A DNA stretch of 64,000 nucleotides from Aricia agestis (GCF_905147365.1 NC_056423.1:104501-168500), one strand, 5' to 3'; positions 1-11,417 are shown, counted from the first letter of the stretch. Translations and numbers: made by a program. The notes: generated by a model not told the origin, from the sequence alone.

Positions 1-272
1 TACGCCACCGATATACGGCGCACAGCAGCGACCTCCAAAATTCGCGCGCCAAATAGCGGAACTAAGAAATACGCCGAAAAGCACTCCGGTGACAAAACAA
101 CGTCCATGCCAATATTTCACCCAGCCATTGTACTAACCTTAACACTACTTCTGGCTGAATTTGAGAGATGGTCAATCTTGCGTCCGTATACAGGATGCAA
201 CAAGTCAGTCGGACGCAATATCATCGGTAAAAACTGCACGCACGCAATATCGCAATATCAACTCCGGGGTGG

Positions 273-372
<100 letters not shown>

Positions 373-384
373 AGGGTTTAATAA

Positions 385-452
385 GGGTTTCGGGGGCGAT
401 AAATCGATCAAGCTAGGATTTTCGTCGAGCAAAGCTCGGTCAAATAGCTAAT
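385..452 (+). repeat. Dispersed repeat, 'caaagctcggtcaaatagcta' family, copy 1
   Basis: Shares 'gcgataaatcgat', 'agctagga' and 'gagcaaagctcggtc' with copies at 45225-45325 and 49062-49146, both in trithorax introns. The family is short, without coding potential, and ends in 'aaatagcta'. All three copies have the same orientation here. Superfamily not recognised. Confidence 0.7.
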
Positions 453-456
453 AGTA

Positions 457-658
457 TGCGTGGGAGAGCCATGCTTTGGCACGAATGGGCCGGCTCGACC
501 GGAGAAATACCACCTCCCCTATTACCCTATTCCCTCTTACAAGGCCGGCAACGCACTTGCAGCTCTTCTGATGCTGCCAGTGTCCATGAGCGATGCTACT
601 TGCTTTCCATTAGGTGACCCGATTGCTCGTTTGCCCCCTTATTTCATTTAAAAAAAAA
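457..658 (+). mobile_element. SINE-like element, 'gtgggagagccatgc' family, copy 1 (internally shortened)
   Basis: Begins 'gtgggagagccatgctttgg', continues 'cggctcgaccggagaaatacc' and ends 'gcccccttatttcatt' followed by an A-run. The same 5' and 3' ends occur at 41793-42125 and 60241-60655. The 3' half ('ggccggcaacgcacttgcagc', 'gtgtccatg', 'gacccg') resembles the tail of Bm1-type lepidopteran SINEs as I recall it. This copy lacks the CCCTT-rich central tract seen in the others. Confidence 0.75.
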
Positions 659-737
659 GAATTATTGAAACAGAGTATACTATCAAACAGTATTTTTGCC
701 TTTTATGTGTTAAGTAGAGTAATAAGCTAATACTTAC

Positions 738-1768
738 ATTTTTATTTTCCTCAAGGTTCCTCTTAGATAACACCTCTTGAAGTTTTTCATCCCTCTCTTT
801 GTAGTAATCTAGGTCTGATTTTAGGCATTTTCGAGTTCTGCCAAGGAAGTCTGTAAATTCCACCCTGTAATAAAAAGTAACAGTTATAAAGAGTATCTAT
901 AGAGTGATATTATAATATATTATACTGGCTGTTGCCCGCGACTTCGTTCGCGTGGACTTCAGTTTATAGCGCGCGGTGTCAATAAAATTGGTGTCAAAAG
1001 CTTTTTAAAACCCTGGTACCCCTTAAATCAAATTACCCAAAACAGCCATGCAGTGTGCACATAATATTTTTTATTTAAATTAAACTTTTTTAAAAGTACC
1101 AAATTTTAAAGCTTATTTAGCTTTACACAACTTAGCTGCATTACACAACTTTAGCTTTACCCATAAACTATTTAGTAGGTAGGTTTAGTAGTAGTTAGGT
1201 CCATACAAAGTTACCCAATGCCCTTTAGCATAAAATATGCTAAATTGGCAACACTGAATCGAAAACCAAATTCATCATGGTACCGCCTCTTATAGAAATA
1301 CATATGAGCAAGCGATAGCGCGATCTAATGACTCTTGGCGCCATCTGTTATGAGTTTTTGGAACTAACTTAATTTGAACAAATTTACGCATTTTCACCCC
1401 CTTACAACCCCTTTTTCCAGTTAAAAAGTAGCCTATGTCCTTTCTCAGGCTTAAGACTATCTGTATACAAAATTTCATAACAATCGGTTCAGTAGTTTTG
1501 GCGTGAAAGCGAGACAGACAGACAGACAGACAGACAGAGATACTTTCGCATTTATAATACTAGCTGTTGCCCGCGACTTCGTCCGCGTGGACTTCAGTTT
1601 ATAGCGCGCGATGTCAACAAAATTGGTGTCAAAAGCTTTTATAAAAAAACCCTGGTACCCCTTAAATCAATACAGCTGTGCAGTGTGCACACAATAAGTA
1701 TTTAATTTTTTATATTAAACTTTATCAATCGGTTCGGAAGTTTTGGCGTTTGGCGTGAAAGCGAGACT

Positions 1769-1802
<34 letters not shown>

Positions 1803-4435
1803 GATACTTTCGCATTTATAATATTAGTATAGATTATGTGCACACTGCATAGCTGTTTTTGGGTATTTTGATTAATTAAGGGCCGCGCTACACCGGAATG
1901 GAGCTGCCATGCGAGGCGAGCACTTTCAGCGCTGCCATTCCGGTGTAGCGCGGCCCTAGGAGGGGTACCACTTACCGAGGTTTTAAAAAGTTTTTAAATT
2001 TGACACAAATTTTGTTGACACCGCGCGCTATAAACTAAAGTCCACGCAGACGATGTCGCGGGCAACAGCTAGTTATGAATAAAAACAATATTATATAGTA
2101 AAGTAGGTATGATTAGTTCTGTTACAATAATAAAGTAAAAAATAAAACGCCATCTGTTGAATCGTATTAGAACTAAAATGTTCATTGCATCGATATATTT
2201 CTGGATTTTTTATAATATTATACATAAAATATGTTTAAGATTTTTGAAATTTGATTTAATACACATCCAAGACCCAGGAACATTGAAAACTTTTTGTTCC
2301 GCCTGCGGGACTCGAACCCAGGACCCCCGGGATGAGCGCTGGCCACGCGCAATGCGAATTCATTTTCATCGATATTTTCATGGAAATAAGATATTTTCCC
2401 ACATCAAAATGTAGCCTATGTCCTTTCTCAGACTCTAGAATAACTGTATACAAAATTTCATTGCAATCGGTTTAGTAGTTTTGGCGTGAAAGCAAGACAG
2501 ACAGACAGAGATACTTTCGCATTTATAATATTAGTATGGATTAGTACTTTACATTTATTAGTACTTGTTACGTCACTTCTTATTCATTTCATCGTGGATT
2601 CTTGGAAATCTATTGTTCTCGCGGCCACATGTGGCCGCTTGGAAGTTGAAGCAATAATAATTATTCTTTACAAATAAAGCTCTACGATACAGAATGCTAT
2701 TATATACAGGCGGGTCCACACCAAGCGAGCCGCCACGGGCGAGGCCCGCCGCGCGCAGCATGCGCCGTACCGCTCGCTTGGTGTGTATGTTGCTCGCCCG
2801 TTTATTTTGGTTTATCCCGCATAATGGAGCGTTTTTGGTTGAGTCCCTTTGAAATCGTCCTAAATGGGTTTTGCTATTTTTAGGATTCCGTACCCAAAGG
2901 GTAAAAACGGGACCCTATTACTAAGACTTCGTTGTCTGTCCGTCTGTCTGTCTATCTGTCTGTCTATCTGTCTGTCTCCAGGCTGTAACTCAGGAACAGC
3001 TATAGCTAGATTTCTGAAATATTCACAGATTATGTATATCTGTTGCTGCTATAAAAACAAATACTAAAAATAAAATAAATTTAATATTTAAGGGGGGTTC
3101 TCATACAAGAAACATGATTTTTTTAGCCTTTTTAGCTGGTAATCAATAATAGTAACAGCTAGGCACTTGAAATTTTCACAAAAAACTTAATTATATTGTT
3201 ACTTTAATAATTATTAATAAAATTAAGTAAAAGTAAATATTTAAGGGGGGCTCTCATACAAAAAACACTATTTTTCTTTCTGGCTATACCGGTACAGCAC
3301 CCTTTGTGGGCAAGTCCGACTCGCACTTGTTAAGGCTAATAAGTAAGTATTTCTGTTAACCCTGATCATAAACTACCACCATACCATTCTTGAATAAAAT
3401 CTATTCAGTAGCTTTGGATGCACTAACATGACACTCCAAAACTTTTGCATTTACTCACCAATCACTATCATCCAAAATTGTGTGATCTTCCTCAGCTTTT
3501 GTCTCCGGTTCAGGTGGATCAGGGGGAGGTTCATTTTGCTTCTTCTGTTTGAAGTTGACAAGGAAACGGCCAGAAAGTTGTGAGTCCCCCGCTCCGTCTG
3601 CCAGGTGCTCATACAGCTGTGCCTTCTTCTCTAAAGCCAACCTGAAATATCAATCCACCACATATCAATCACTAGATGAAGCCCGCAGCTCCGTTGCGCC
3701 ATAATTCATTTATCGCACAGGAACCATATATTATTCCGGGATAAAAAGTATCTTATGTCCTTTCTGAGGACTCAAAGTACACCCATACCAAATTTCAACA
3801 AATTGTTTGTGGTTTGGGAGTGAAGAGGTTACAGACAGACAGATACACTTTCGCATTTATAATATTAGTATGGATAAATAAAAATAAAATACAATTGAAA
3901 TATCTCGCTAATTATAATTCAAGCACCCATAGATATTGTAGATATTATTATTGTTATAGAATCTTAGAAATGTGAAATAAATACTTCACTGTTATTTGCA
4001 ATATTTGCTTTTTAAAATGAAAGACATATTAATATCAAAAACGACGTTATCTAAAAAACCATCATAAACTTAATAGAATAACAATACTAACTTTGATTTC
4101 CTGCAAGCTTCGATTTCATCAGTATCTACAGCTTTCAAATTGTCAAGCAAAGATCTTTTGTTTTTCTCAGTTTCTTTAATTTCTTCACTTTTCTTACTTG
4201 ATCTGCGCTTGGGCTTAAAATGTTCTATTTTATGCTGAGAGTAGTTTTTCTTTTCTTGTACCTCCTCTTGTTTTTTGAGAAGTTCTGCTTTTAAGCTCAA
4301 CAGCTGTTAATTTAAAAAGCATTAAGATTATTATTTTTTGAGGTGCGTCATTGAGTCAAATAAAAACAGAAAGAATAAAGTAATACATACAATTGATTTG
4401 TTAAATAATATTTTCTTTGGGTTTTCATCACCCAT
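738..4435 (-). CDS. CCDC174: Coiled-coil domain-containing protein 174 homologue, N-terminal part
   Basis: Four exons on the minus strand: 4391-4435 (ATG at 4435, 15 codons), 4097-4303 approximately, 3459-3641 and 738-864. Splice signals are GT..AG and phases match (0, 2, 2, then 0 at the last donor). The product starts MGDENPKK and continues LLSLKAELLKKQEE. It then has a Lys-rich segment (KPKRRSSKK), EKKAQLYEHLADG, FLVNFKQKK, an acidic DDSDW end and VEFTDFLGRTRKCLKSDL. This is the conserved N-terminal order of CCDC174, including the 'W-V-[DE]-[FY]-x-D-x-LGR-[ST]-R-[RK]-C' motif. The family is nuclear and linked to exon-junction-complex components in vertebrates. Later exons lie beyond the left edge. 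The intron from 864 to 3459 is packed with SINE-like repeats. Identity rests on motif order; no search was run. Confidence 0.85.
925..1557 (+). mobile_element. SINE-like repeat, 'gttgcccgcgacttcgt' family
   Basis: Starts 'gctgttgcccgcgacttcgt', with 'gcgcgcggtgtcaa' and 'ccctggtacccctta' inside. It ends with 'tttggcgtgaaagcgagaca', a (GACA)n run and 'gagatactttcgcatttata'. These modules recur at 1558-1838, 56293-57050 and, inverted, at 1840-2071, 32279-32390 and 57190-57296. Lies in a CCDC174 intron. No protein. Confidence 0.8.
1558..2545 (+). mobile_element. Composite repeat, copy A (inverted SINE modules plus tRNA-like module)
   Basis: Order: a shortened 'gttgcccgcgac' module (1558-1838), an inverted module with the 'gccgcgctacaccggaatgg' palindrome (1840-2071), then a minus-strand tRNA-like module. 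The last holds a B-box-like 'ggttcgagtccc' at about 2310-2325 on the minus strand, and the copy ends in (GACA)n. The same junctions occur at 56293-58055 and, inverted, at 31525-32475, so this is a repeat family rather than a chance cluster. This copy lacks about 200 bp that the other two keep in the middle. Confidence 0.75.
2862..3335 (+). mobile_element. SINE-like repeat, 'gattccgtacccaaagggt' family, copy 1
   Basis: Reads 'gattccgtacccaaagggta', 'acgggaccctatta', a (GTCTGTCTAT)n tract, 'ccaggctgtaactcagg', 'aaggggggttctcataca' and ends near 'gtccgactcgcacttgttaa'. Copies on the minus strand are at 53808-54230 and, split by a 5.5-kb insertion, at 33628-33833 plus 39339-39600. Non-coding and in a CCDC174 intron. 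Confidence 0.8.
3670..3875 (+). mobile_element. SINE-like repeat fragment in CCDC174 intron
   Basis: 'agatgaagcccgcagctccgt', 'tatgtcctttctgagga', then 'acagacagacagatacactt' and 'tataatattagtatgga' match the module order of the 'gttgcccgcgac' family, diverged. No coding potential. Confidence 0.6.
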
Positions 4436-4596
4436 TTTTTCCTTGATGAATTTACTGTACTATTTAATTACTAAATACTTCTTCTTCTTCTTTTTTATTA
4501 ATTATCTATGATTGAGACATCAGACAGCTGTCAATGTTAGTGTCAGTCATAGATTAAGGTGTCAGTCGTCAGATGACAGATCAGGATCAGACACAT

Positions 4597-4665
4597 GCTT
4601 TTTTTTTCTTATTATGGCACTTCGGCTATATAACCATGGCCAGTGTCAAGTATTGTAAATGGCGC
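4597..4665 (+). repeat. 5' part of 'ttattatggcacttcggct' repeat
   Basis: Begins after a T-run with 'ttattatggcacttcggcta', 'ccatggccagtgtcaa' and 'atggcgcgaaaaca'. The same start occurs at 10689-10775, 28669-28745 and, inverted, 36060-36140. Longer copies continue into the 'agtcaagtcggtcgattcag' module. Only the beginning is present here, just upstream of CCDC174. Confidence 0.65.
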
Positions 4666-6639
4666 GAAAACAGTACCATAAACTACCAGTCATTGGACAG
4701 CTAAGGATTTTTTTCAGAAATAGCTGTAAAACATTAAATACTTCACATGAAATAGAAATAGATATTAATATTTGTGTTCTTATATTATCTAGCTTAAGAT
4801 ACGCAAACATAAAATGCGATGGTTTTTCAGTTTACATTGATTTTTTGGTAAAAACTGAATTGTAAGTAAATCACAGTCATGGGACGGAATTACAGTAGTT
4901 AGGACACCCAAAACCAGTAGTTGGACAAGCAAAGTTTGATTGAAATGTGGTTAAAATTGGTATTGTAGTACGAAACATTATAAAGAATTGTTGTTTTTAC
5001 ATATATTTTTATTATTTATTGCAAAATAAGGTATTTTAATTAAATATTTAACAAAAACTGACTTCAAAAATTAAAATTCTTACCAATATTACATAGTACT
5101 ATTGTAACATAATATCCATACTAATATTATAACTTTATAAGTTTGAAAGTCTGGTCGTTTGTCTGTCTGTCAATTACTTCTTCACGCTCAAACCACTGAG
5201 CGGATTTTGCATAAATTTGGTATGGAGACACTTTGAGCCCCAGGAAAGGAAAAATTGTACTTTTTGTCCCGGGAAAATTTACGGTATCCACTCGATAAAC
5301 GGACTTTGACTCAATGGAGTTACGGCCGTCATCTATTAATATTATAGATGTAAAAGGATGTCTGTCTGTTTCTTTATCTGTATGTCTGTATATTATATTG
5401 TTCAGGTAAAACGTAAGTCAAATATTTAGAGATTTCAGATTGTCCTCATCGAGCCAATCGGCATAGTCAGACAATAATTTGGAATATGGAGCACAATGCA
5501 GAACAGCTCATTTGCCTGTCGCTGTAGCCGTACTCTACTTTTAGGAGGGAGTTGGGCTTGTCAGGCCATACACGTAACAATTGTGCGCTAATAGCCTATC
5601 AATATTATCTTTTAGGATGTGAAATAGGTCCCACAGGTTGCACATGCAAAAATTGTATGGTATTTGTTTAATTTAAATCATTATACAATATAAAGTCGAG
5701 AGGTTTCAAACTAAAGACTTGCCATTTGCCTACTTCAGCGACAAAAATAATTGGAACGTACTTCACAATCCAGGGATTTCCTAATAAAACATAAACAAAA
5801 AGGATAGCTGATTTTGAAAATTCTAATCCTCTATAAAAACTAAAAAATTAACGCGTTGTTTAAATATCAGCCCTTGTGCAATGCACCGTAGCATTTTACA
5901 AGGCCCCCAAATTGCGTTACGTTCCCTTATTCATTCCATACAACTAACGGCAACAAGTAGGTTCTTGAAGTATTCAGAAGTCACACTTCATTGAAGTATT
6001 CAGAAGTCACACTTCATTGAAGTATTCAGAAGACATGCAAAAGACAAACTATATACGTCAGCTGCAAATTAACGTCTTTCGTATTGAATAATACTTTCAT
6101 CTTTCGAATATATATCAAGTACCTATACAGATCAGTATCATTTCATTTAATAACGTCCAACAACTGTTTTTCAGCACTTTTACAATACGAGTAGTAGGAC
6201 AAACCAAAAAAACCTTTAAATGAGATAAAAGGTTAATAAGAATGTACAAAAAATACTAAATAGATTGTTATTAATATATAAATAACACGTTTATAATAAC
6301 TTACACAATGTGTATCATAAAAATATTAAGTATTAAAAACTTTAGCATGTTTCTTAATTTTCTCTTTTGATTTGCAAACAATTTTGCATAACCAAGGCGC
6401 ACGGTCATCCGTGGCGACAAAAAGAGGTTTTATTTTGGTTACACCGCAACCTGATAAAAATACTCTATTTTTATTGTAGCGTGAATGCCACTCAATATTA
6501 AAAATCTATTATTATTTGCGTCGTATAAAAACCACAAACTTTTATTTTTATGATCAAAGTGTAAAGTGTCCCTGTACTGAAAAATTCTAATGACTCGTAT
6601 TTTACCCTATTTTTATATCGTCAGGTCAAAAGTAAAAAG
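4666..6639. other. Intergenic, AT-rich, no gene recognised
   Basis: No credible gene. About 5110-5400 carries 'ctaatattataa', 'gtctgtctgtc' and 'ctcaaaccactgagcggatt' typical of lepidopteran repeat tails. A short minisatellite is annotated separately. The remainder is AT-rich with only short open frames lacking family resemblance. Confidence 0.6.
5963..6038. repeat. 26-bp tandem repeat, about 2.7 copies
   Basis: The unit 'tgaagtattcagaagtcaca' plus 'cttcat' is repeated twice perfectly and a third time up to 'tgaagtattcagaag'. Non-coding. Confidence 0.9.
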
Positions 6640-6815
6640 TCAATAAATACAGTCAAGGAGTCAAGTCGGTCGATTCAGTAAAGTGGTAGACACTTTACTG
6701 AAACTTTTGATGGAGTTTTGGAGGGAACACAAAATAGCTCGTTTCTGGATATTGCATCACTTACCTACACTTGCACACGATAACGAATATCTAATGGTTA
6801 ATATCCTACCAATAA
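6640..6815 (+). repeat. 'agtcaagtcggtcgattcag' repeat, copy 1
   Basis: Holds 'gtcaagtcggtcgattcagt', 'gatggagttttggaggg' and 'taatggttaatatcctacca'. It matches 10860-11025 in the same orientation and 35860-36020 inverted. The foldback element 6816-10333 starts directly at its right end, so the two direct copies now bracket that element. Confidence 0.8.
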
Positions 6816-7396
6816 ACGTTTAGTTTGGATGACAATGCATGATATTGTATGTTACATCACTCTAAATCCAATATGGCCGACCATCCCAGATGGCGAAATA
6901 GTTATTTTTTATGCAGTTCTACAAAATGGGTATTACATGAAAGGGCTTTTTGGGAGTAACTCGAAAACGAATGTAATGTTATACTACATCCAATTTGGCG
7001 GCTCATCCAAGATAGAGGTATAGCTATTTTTAATGCACTTCTGCGATATGGATATCAAATGAAAGAGCTCATTGAGAGTAACTCGGAAACGCTTGTAATG
7101 TCATTCTATATCCAATATGGCGTCTCATTCAAGATAGGGGAATATAGTTATTTTTAATGCAATTCTGCAATATGGGTATCAAATGAAAGGGCTCATTGAG
7201 AGTAATTCGGAAACGCATATAATGTCATTCTAAATCCAATATGGCGGATCACCTAAGATAGGGGAAAATAGTTATTTTTTACTGCCGATCCACACTCGCG
7301 CGCGACAGCGCGCCGCGAACCGCGGCGCGCATCGCGCAGCACTTCTGCAATATGGGTATCAAACAAAAAGGCTCATTGAGAGTAAATTGAAGAGTC

Positions 7397-7605
7397 ATGT
7401 CGTGTCCTGTCGTGCCGTGTCGTGTCGTATCGTAACATGACGTGACGTGTCGTGTCGTGTCCTGTCGTGTCGTGTCGTATCGTGTCGTGTCGTGTCGTGT
7501 GGTGTCGTATCGTGTCGTGTCGTATCGTGTCGTATCGTGTCGTGGCGTGGCGTGGCGTGGCGTGTCGTGTCGTGTCGTGTCGTGTCATGTCGTGTCTTGT
7601 TATGT
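7397..7605. repeat. (TCGTG)n minisatellite
   Basis: About 200 bp of 5-bp units 'tcgtg' with variants 'tcgta', 'gcgtg' and 'tcctg'. It yields long spurious Cys/Arg/Val and Thr/Arg/His frames on both strands. It is present only in the left half of the foldback element, so it expanded after the arms formed. Confidence 0.95.
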
Positions 7606-7924
7606 CAAGTCAAAACCAGCCAGGCATTGGAAAATGCCTGGTTGAATCCGGTCATTTTTGTTAAGTGATATTTAATTTTTTAGTCGTAAAATTAAGTACG
7701 ATTTCTTAAAGACTTAAATTAAGTTAATCAGATTTTAACAAATTCTTGAAACAAAACAAACTACAATCAAGCAGAGATAAGAAATCTAGTCAGAGATTTA
7801 ACTAAAAAACACAAAATAAATTATAAGCAAAATACTTTTTGAAAAAAGCTATTATTTAAATACTCTAAAAAGAAGAAAATAAACCCCTTAAAAATTCTAA
7901 TTATTAAGTTATAACCTCAATATA

Positions 7925-8098
7925 TTATACAATTTGCATGATAATAAAAGCTTGTCGCGTGATTTGTAAATAATAAACTAGTAAGTGCCAATATAACTGA
8001 GTAAACTGATATTATATTTTTTATTTTATTAAAGTAATTAAATATTGACAGATTGTTAAGTCTCGCGACAAGCTTTTATTATAATGCAAATTGTATAA
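7925..8098. mobile_element. MITE, ~174 bp, with 'ttatacaatttgca' terminal inverted repeats
   Basis: Left end 'ttatacaatttgcatgataa', then 'aaagcttgtcgcg'. The right end mirrors this: 'cgcgacaagctttta' then 'atgcaaattgtataa'. It has no coding sequence. It directly abuts the Tc1-like element at 8101 and was inserted into the left inner arm of the foldback. Confidence 0.8.
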
Positions 8099-8100
8099 TA

Positions 8101-9714
8101 CACTTGCGTGCAAAAAAATCGACCCCCCCGCGCATTTCTATTCAAGTCGCTATATCTTAAAAAGTTATAGTTATTTATTATTTCTTTTTATTAATAATGT
8201 GAGTTAATATGATAGGAAATGTGTACGTTTACTCTACATTTTCATTTCCAACATGCTTGACTACAAACGACACAAATCACTAAGCACCTCCATCACTCAG
8301 TTTTTTAATCGTTAATTGAACGGTTTTGTTCTGTATGAAAAATCGGTCAAATCTTATTGTTTTTGTTTTGTCTCGATTTTTATTGATTTATTGTTCATTT
8401 AACTTCATTTTAAACGTAATTTCTTTGTGGCGAAATGGATATTACTCCAAATAAAGCCTCTCAAGCAAGGGCTTTGCTAAGAGCTGAATTTAGACAACGT
8501 GTTGTGGCTAGAAGTCTTAATTTAAGTCGAACTTCGGTTACAAGAGTATACCGAAGTATTCTAGAGACTCTAAACTTTACCATGCCACCATGTTCAGGAA
8601 GACATTGGGCTACATTTGAACGTGATGACCGTTTTAAGGTGTCAACGTCCTTGCGGAATCGACATCTCATTTCAGTTCAAGTGCAACGACGGCCAAGAGA
8701 AGTTGGATGAGTTACAGTAATTGAGTAGACTGTACGACGAAAACTTGCAGGCAGCTGTTTGACTTCACAAAAACTCGCTAACGGTCCAAAATTAGCTCCA
8801 GCACACAGTCAAGCGCTGCTTAGTTTCGCACGTTCTCATGTTGATTTTTCATTGGAAGCAATGGCGGGTCGTGCTCTTTTCTGATGAAAGCTAAATCAGT
8901 CTTTATGGTAACGATGGTCGCAGAAAAGCATACCGTTGATAAGGAGAATGATTTGCGCAGGCGTGCATTGACGAAAGGCTTCCATTTGGTAGGTGTTCGG
9001 GGACTGTATGGTGCGAGATTTCTTTTGATGCATAAACCAATCTTGAGTTCGTAACCGGGCCACGCCTTGGCACTTTGAGTACCTGTCGATACATTCTAGG
9101 ACAACATGCGGTGCCATGTGCTGGTTTTGTTGATGAAGGTTTCATATTGATGTAGAACAATGCTCGACCGCACGTTGCTGCGAAAGTTCGTCAATATCTC
9201 TCCGACGTCGAAATTTCGGGTTTGGACTGGCCAGCAAGGAGTCCTAACCTTAATCCTATTGAGCACCTATGAGGAGAACTCAAAAGGAGGGTCAGGGCCC
9301 AGACTTTTGCCGCAGATACCCTTCAGGACCTCCAGGTGGCTGTACAAGAAGATCGGCATGGTATCGCTCAGGAGTTCATCATAACTTTGATAAGGTCAAG
9401 GAAAACCCGGATGGAAACCTAAATTAGGGTAATGGGTGGCACTATGAGCTATTGAAATCAATTTGTTAGTGTTTTTTACAAGAAAGATGTCATTAATCGC
9501 CTACTGGAATGTTATGCTAAACTGACCGGTTTTTGTTTTAAGGCTGTAGAATTAGTAAACAATTTGCAATTACAATAACTATAGCAATAATTAAATCCTT
9601 ATTGTACTACCTTTAAAACGATTCCAACATTTATTTAATACTAATTATATTTCTTGAGTTATTACCGTTTGAATCATAAGGAGAGAGGTGGGTCGATTTT
9701 TTTGCACGCAAGTT
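8101..9714 (+). mobile_element. Tc1-like DNA transposon (decayed)
   Basis: About 1.6 kb, the usual Tc1 length. Ends are 'cacttgcgtgcaaaaaaatc' at 8101 and its inverse ending at 9714. They are flanked by TA at 8099-8100 and 9715-9716, the expected Tc1/mariner target duplication. It carries a broken transposase (separate entry) and lies inside the foldback element. Confidence 0.88.
8435..9430 (+). pseudogene. Tc1-type transposase pseudogene
   Basis: The opening frame from 8435 (MDITPNKASQARALL) has a helix-turn-helix-like segment (VARSLNLSRTSVTRVY). It is followed, after stops and shifts, by 'LTSQKLANGPKLAPAH', 'LFSDES' and 'GNDGRRKAYR'. Near 9160 come 'NARPHVAAKVRQYL' and 'DWPARSPNLNPIEHL'. 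These are Tc1 DD34E landmarks. Defects include a premature stop after residue 91, frameshifts, a stop where the motif's Trp should be ('IEHL*GELKRR', about 9271), and Asn in place of the Asp before NARPH. It cannot make a working enzyme. Confidence 0.85.
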
Positions 9715-10439
9715 TATATTGAGGTTATAACTTAATAATTAGATTTTTTAAGGGGTTTATTTCCTTCTTTTTAGAGTATTTAAATAAAAGCTTTTTTTTT
9801 AAGTTTTTTGCTTATAATTTATTAGCGCGCCGCGACAGCGCGCCGCAGGTCGCGGCGGTGCGAGTGTGGATCGGCAGTAAAAAATAACTATTTTCCCCTA
9901 TCTTAGGTGATCCGCCATATTGGATTTAGAATGACATTATATGCGTTTCCGAATTACTCTCAATGAGCCCTTTCATTTGATACCCATATTGCAGAAGTGC
10001 ATTAAAAATAAGTATATTCCCCTATCTTGAATGAGACGCCATATTAGATATAGAATGACATTACAAGCGTTTCCGAGTTACTCTCAATGAGCTCTTTCAT
10101 TTGATATCCATATCGCAGAAGTGCATTAAAAATAGCTATACCTCTATCTTGGATGAGCCACCATATTGGATGTAGTATAACATTACATTCGTTTTCGAGT
10201 TACTCTCAAAAAGCCGTTTCATTTAATACCCATATTGTAGAACTGCATAAAAAGTAACTATTTCGCCATCTTGGATGGTCGGCCATATTGGATTTAGAGT
10301 AATGTAACATGCATTGTCATCCAAACTAAACGTGCATGCAGAATTTCAGCTCGATGGGTTAAATATATCTACTTCAAAATTGAGTTCCAAAATTTCACCC
10401 GAACATACTTAGAGCAAGTTAAATAAAAGCTTTTAAAAA

Positions 10440-10505
10440 TAAGATACAGTCTGTCAAAAAAGCCACTATTTAATTTCATGACTTTTTTTTAACAGACTGT
10501 AGTTT
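10440..10505. repeat. Short inverted repeat 'tacagtctgtcaaaaa'
   Basis: 'atacagtctgtcaaaaaagc' is mirrored by 'tttttttaacagactgta'. It is a small MITE or remnant about 60 bp long, without coding sequence. Confidence 0.5.
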
Positions 10506-10644
10506 TATGGTAGTTTTCAGCCTTCCCGCGCAAAAAAGCGGTTTGGGAAATCCAGTCAAATGTAGAATAAATGGCATTCTGGCAAAATTAAAAAACAAAA
10601 TGTCATGACTGATGACTGAAGTCTATAAAGTAGGTATTATACTT

Positions 10645-10678
10645 AGAGTATACATTAGCTTGCTATAATGTATACTCT
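10645..10678. repeat. Hairpin repeat 'agagtatacatta', copy 1
   Basis: A near-perfect palindrome: 'agagtatacattag', a short loop, then 'taatgtatactct'. Identical arms occur at 17559-17597 and 20439-20469 with different loops. Confidence 0.85.
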
Positions 10679-10688
10679 ATGGTATTAT

Positions 10689-11025
10689 ACCTTTTTTTTT
10701 TTCCTTATATTGGCACTTCTGCTATAACCTATAACCATGGCCAGTATCGAGTATAATATTATGGCGGGAAAACAATATTCTTTAATACAATTTTTTCTAT
10801 ATTATCGTCAGGTTAATCAGGTCTAAAGTCTAGTCAAAGTCTAAGTATAAAATCAATACAGTCAAGAAGTCAAGTCGGTCGATTCAGTAAAGTGGTAGAC
10901 GCTTTACTGAAACTTTCGATGGAGTTTTGGAGGGTACACAAAAGTGCACGTTTCTGGTTATTACATCACTTTCCAACACTTGTGCACGATAACGAATATC
11001 TAATGGTTAATATCCTACCAATATT
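10689..11025 (+). mobile_element. 'tggcacttc...taatatcctacca' SINE/MITE-like element, fullest copy
   Basis: Runs from 'ttatattggcacttctgcta' through 'ccatggccagtatcga', 'atggcgggaaaaca' and 'agtcaagtcggtcgattcag' to 'taatggttaatatcctacca'. Both ends appear in this order in an inverted copy at 35845-36140, so the approximately 335-bp unit is one element. No open frame; class uncertain. Confidence 0.7.
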
Positions 11026-11417
11026 ATACATTAAAAACCCAGATAACATAATTTTAGGAAAATAATATAAAAACACAACATCACCATTTCATCTTCCCGG
11101 CAAAACTCCCAGTATAATACCTCTCTATATATATCTGTATTATCTATGATTATACCTTCATATCTTGAGCATGACATATTTTTGTCGTTGACGTTTGTAC
11201 TTTTTGCTGAAGCCTGTAGCCGTGTGTAACATTTTTTTTGTTAATTTCATGGTCATACTGTCAACCATTTCATCAATAGTGAATACTGACGAATCGCCCT
11301 TATTTTCCAAACAAAGAAATAGTAAAATTCATATTTTTAACATCTGCGAGGCTCAATCTACGTAGTGAATTATTATTTCAGTTTGACTAACTTGCTCGAA
11401 AGTGCTGTGAAATCAAA

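Larger units (their letters stand above)
6816..10333. mobile_element. Large foldback (long inverted repeat) element with nested insertions
   Basis: The left end 'acgtttagtttggatgacaa' is mirrored by the right end at 10314-10333. The outer arms (6816-7300 and 9885-10333) each hold about four copies of a ~122-bp unit that starts 'ccaatatggc', continues 'gatagggg..atagttattttt' and closes 'ggaaacg..tgtaatgt'. A second mirrored pair lies at 7815-7925 and 9717-9822. Between them sit a (TCGTG)n array, a MITE and a decayed Tc1-like element. Arms built of tandem subrepeats are the classic foldback pattern. No transposase belonging to the outer element was found, so it is non-autonomous or decayed. 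Confidence 0.8.

Noticed and set aside
4659..4865. 68-codon plus-strand frame upstream of CCDC174
   Set aside because: Starts inside a dispersed repeat and has no recognisable motif.
7373..7668. Overlapping frames on both strands with Cys/Arg/Val/Ser or Thr/Arg/His repeats
   Set aside because: By-product of the (TCGTG)n array; open in several frames at once.
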